In this document: piece after piece, positions 6,367 through 7,847 of the stretch
How positions within the stretch are numbered: the stretch's first letter is position 1
Layout: each line of letters begins with the position of its first letter
Source of the DNA: Bryobacterales bacterium
Lineage (GTDB): Bacteria > Acidobacteriota > Terriglobia > Bryobacterales > Bryobacteraceae
Assembly (NCBI GenBank): GCA_003132865.1
Contig: PKYZ01000463.1
Coordinates: forward strand, 1-7,847
Direction of reading: 5' to 3'
Length of the DNA: 7,847 nucleotides
Notes under the pieces: generated by a model
What the model was told of the DNA's origin: nothing
Databases searched by the model: none
What the model saw: only the letters and a program-made list of their open reading frames with translations
Translations under genes and position numbers: made by a program

Positions 6367-6948
6367 TCAGGCTAGGCCTTCGAAAGCCGCCCATAATTCG
6401 GCCAGATCCACAGTCGCGTTGGGCAGGAGAAATGGGGTCACCCGGCCAGTTTCTATTGCCAGCCACTGCTTCAGCGCGCCGGATTCATAGCGATAGGAAG
6501 TGAATTGAGGCGGTTTGGGATCGAGGAGCCAGACTTCCGGCACCGCGATGCGCGCGTAGTCCGCCATGAGTTCTTGAATGGAGCCTTTGCGATTGGATGG
6601 CGAAAGACATTCGACGACTAACTCGGGGAGGGCCCAGATATAAGGATCGTTGCCGGCTGTTTCCGCGCTGTCTTGGCGGAGAGATGCGGTCCGAAAGACC
6701 ATTAAGTCCGGTAGGCGGTACGTCAATGGGACGCGCTCGATGCCCAGGCCGGCCCCTTGGCTGAGGATTTGATATTCGCTGTCGTCAAGCTGTCTCGTCA
6801 GAACGGTTAACAGCTTCGCGATCAGATAAGCGTGCTTCTTGTTGGGCGCGGGCATGATCCTACTTTCACCATGTACGATTTCCTCAAACCTGTTCTCGGG
6901 CATCGTCAGGGAATCTTCGTAGTTGATTAATCTGGTTGACGTACTCAT
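6367..6948 (-). CDS. Uma2 family (DUF820) restriction-endonuclease-fold protein
   Basis: A 193-aa protein of the Uma2/DUF820 family, PD-(D/E)XK-fold putative nucleases that are numerous in Cyanobacteria, Chloroflexi and Acidobacteriota; their biological role is poorly known. Visible family features are FEEIVHGESRIMPAP (21-35) with His39 after it, YRLPDLMVF with Asp81, PELVVECLSPSNRKG with Glu113, and DYARIAVPEVWLLDPKP (130-146). The lysine usually found four residues before the Tyr of 'DY' is Leu127 here (QELMADY), so nuclease activity is doubtful unless Lys121 substitutes. Hand-counted GC over 6421-6960 is about 55%, against about 66% in a four-line sample of aceE. Its ATG lies seven bases after the aceE stop with an overlapping ribosome binding site, so it is probably translated from the aceE message. 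Confidence 0.88.
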   Translation of the reverse strand: MSTSTRLINYEDSLTMPENRFEEIVHGESRIMPAPNKKHAYLIAKLLTVLTRQLDDSEYQILSQGAGLGIERVPLTYRLPDLMVFRTASLRQDSAETAGNDPYIWALPELVVECLSPSNRKGSIQELMADYARIAVPEVWLLDPKPPQFTSYRYESGALKQWLAIETGRVTPFLLPNATVDLAELWAAFEGLA

Positions 6949-6953
6949 AGCAA

Positions 6954-6957
6954 CCTC
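6954..6957 (-). promoter_or_regulatory. Ribosome binding site of the Uma2 gene, overlapping the aceE stop
   Basis: On the minus strand the aceE stop reads into the site as TGAGG, so GAGG shares two bases with the stop codon and is followed by five bases (TTGCT) and the ATG at 6948. This suggests termination-reinitiation coupling with aceE. Confidence 0.5.
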
Positions 6958-7847
6958 ATGCTCGCGCCGCGTCCACCTTCTCTGTGTTCACACCTAATTC
7001 GCCGAACGCCGCGGTGGCCCGCTCCATTGGAAACTGTCCGTCGCGCGCCAGGCGGGAGAGCGCCGCGGCGGCGATGGACTCCGCGTTGATTTCGAAATGG
7101 CGGCGCAAGTATTCGCGGTTGTCGCTGCGGCCGAAACCATCGGTGCCCAGCGTTTCCATGCGGCCCGGCAGCCACGGTGCGATCTGGTCCGCCACCACTT
7201 TCATGTAGTCTGTCGCGGCCACGATCGGACCCACGGCTCCGGCCAGCGCCTGCTGAATGTAAGGCTGCCGCGCGGGCTGCCCTGGGTGCAGGCGGTTCCA
7301 GCGCTCGGCGCGCAGGGCGTCTCGCCGCAGCTCGTTGTAACTGGTTACGCTCCACACATCGGCCGGCACGCCATACTTCTCGGCGAGAATACTCTGCGCG
7401 CGCAACGCCTCGTTCAGGATCGGGCCGCTGCCGAAGAGCTGCACCTTCGCCGGACCTTCCGCCGCAGCCTTGTAACGATAGATGCCTTTCAGAATGCCTT
7501 CCGCCACGCCTTCCGGCATGGGCGGCATGGGGTAGTTCTCGTTGTACAGGGTCAGGTAATAGAACAGATCTTCCTGTTCTTGATACATGCGGCGGATGCC
7601 ATCCTGCACAATCACGGCGATCTCATATGCATAAGCCGGATCGTAGGTGGCACAGGTGGGCACGGTGCTGGCGAGCACGACGCTGTGGCCATCCTGGTGT
7701 TGCAAACCTTCGCCGGCCAGCGTGGTGCGTCCGGCCGTGCCACCCATTAGAAAGCCCTTGCCGCGCGCATCGGCGAACGCCCAGATCAGATCGCCCACGC
7801 GCTGGAAGCCGAACATGGAGTAATACACGAAGAACGGAATCATCTCC
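6956..7847 (-). CDS. aceE: Pyruvate dehydrogenase E1 component, homodimeric type, C-terminal third (partial)
   Basis: Homodimeric (AceE-type) E1 of the pyruvate dehydrogenase complex, which decarboxylates pyruvate with thiamine diphosphate and passes the acetyl group to the lipoyl E2. The 5' part lies off the right edge; the frame is open to base 7846. The visible roughly 296 residues align by eye with the end of the 887-aa E. coli AceE: IPFFVYYSMFGFQRVGDL, GGTAGRTTLAGEGLQHQDGHS (the conserved His pair of the active-site loop region), YDPAYAYEIAVI, NENYPMPPMPEG, VQLFGSGPIL, and the C-terminal domain with TDYMKVVADQIAPWLP and LGTDGFGRSDNREYLRRHFE. It ends in EKVDAARA, as is usual for the family, with no truncation. 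The thiamine-binding region is upstream, outside the window. The Uma2 gene follows after seven bases. Confidence 0.95.
   Translation of the reverse strand, partial: EMIPFFVYYSMFGFQRVGDLIWAFADARGKGFLMGGTAGRTTLAGEGLQHQDGHSVVLASTVPTCATYDPAYAYEIAVIVQDGIRRMYQEQEDLFYYLTLYNENYPMPPMPEGVAEGILKGIYRYKAAAEGPAKVQLFGSGPILNEALRAQSILAEKYGVPADVWSVTSYNELRRDALRAERWNRLHPGQPARQPYIQQALAGAVGPIVAATDYMKVVADQIAPWLPGRMETLGTDGFGRSDNREYLRRHFEINAESIAAAALSRLARDGQFPMERATAAFGELGVNTEKVDAARA

Noticed and set aside
1..7847. CRISPR, tRNA, rRNA, insertion sequence, toxin-antitoxin or defence system
   Set aside because: No regular spaced repeats, transposase motifs, terminal repeats or RNA gene signatures were seen; the lone Uma2 protein is not enough to call a defence locus.

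Overview
The window is a dense stretch of ordinary bacterial chromosome with no sign of phage, plasmid, CRISPR or RNA genes. Third-position GC is high in most genes. The mix of families points to Acidobacteriota, plausibly the Bryobacterales/Solibacter side: full-length Lhr helicase, NAT, PgeF, homodimeric-type AceE, a Uma2/DUF820 protein, secreted proteins of acidobacterial style, and a REP-like sequence I associate with those genomes. That assignment is an inference from style and not a proven placement.

Layout. The first 3.1 kb (+ strand) is the C-terminal two thirds of an Lhr-type ATP-dependent helicase; its N-terminal RecA domains lie off the left edge. Facing it is a four-gene minus-strand block read right to left: arylamine N-acetyltransferase (nat, start 6018), NADH-quinone oxidoreductase subunit B (nuoB, GTG at 5247), the multicopper-oxidase-like/PgeF protein (GTG at 4681, overlapping the nuoB stop by one base), and a 274-aa exported protein of probable LolA-like type (start 4001). 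Gaps are 21, -1 and 38 bases, so the first three genes at least look like one transcript. No nuoA or nuoC flanks nuoB.

Divergent from nat, with only 37 bases between start codons, is a 102-aa exported beta-rich protein (+ strand). It meets, tail to tail with a 2-base gap, a Uma2-family protein (- strand), whose ribosome binding site is built into the stop codon of the pyruvate dehydrogenase E1 gene (aceE, C-terminal third, running off the right edge).

The gene set is functionally mixed: nucleic acid repair, respiration, pyruvate oxidation, peptidoglycan quality control and acetyl transfer. I do not see a new multi-gene system. The points worth a second look are a palindromic repeat sitting in frame inside lhr, the nuoB gene stranded between nat and pgeF, and a low-GC Uma2 gene coupled to aceE that appears to lack the family's usual lysine.
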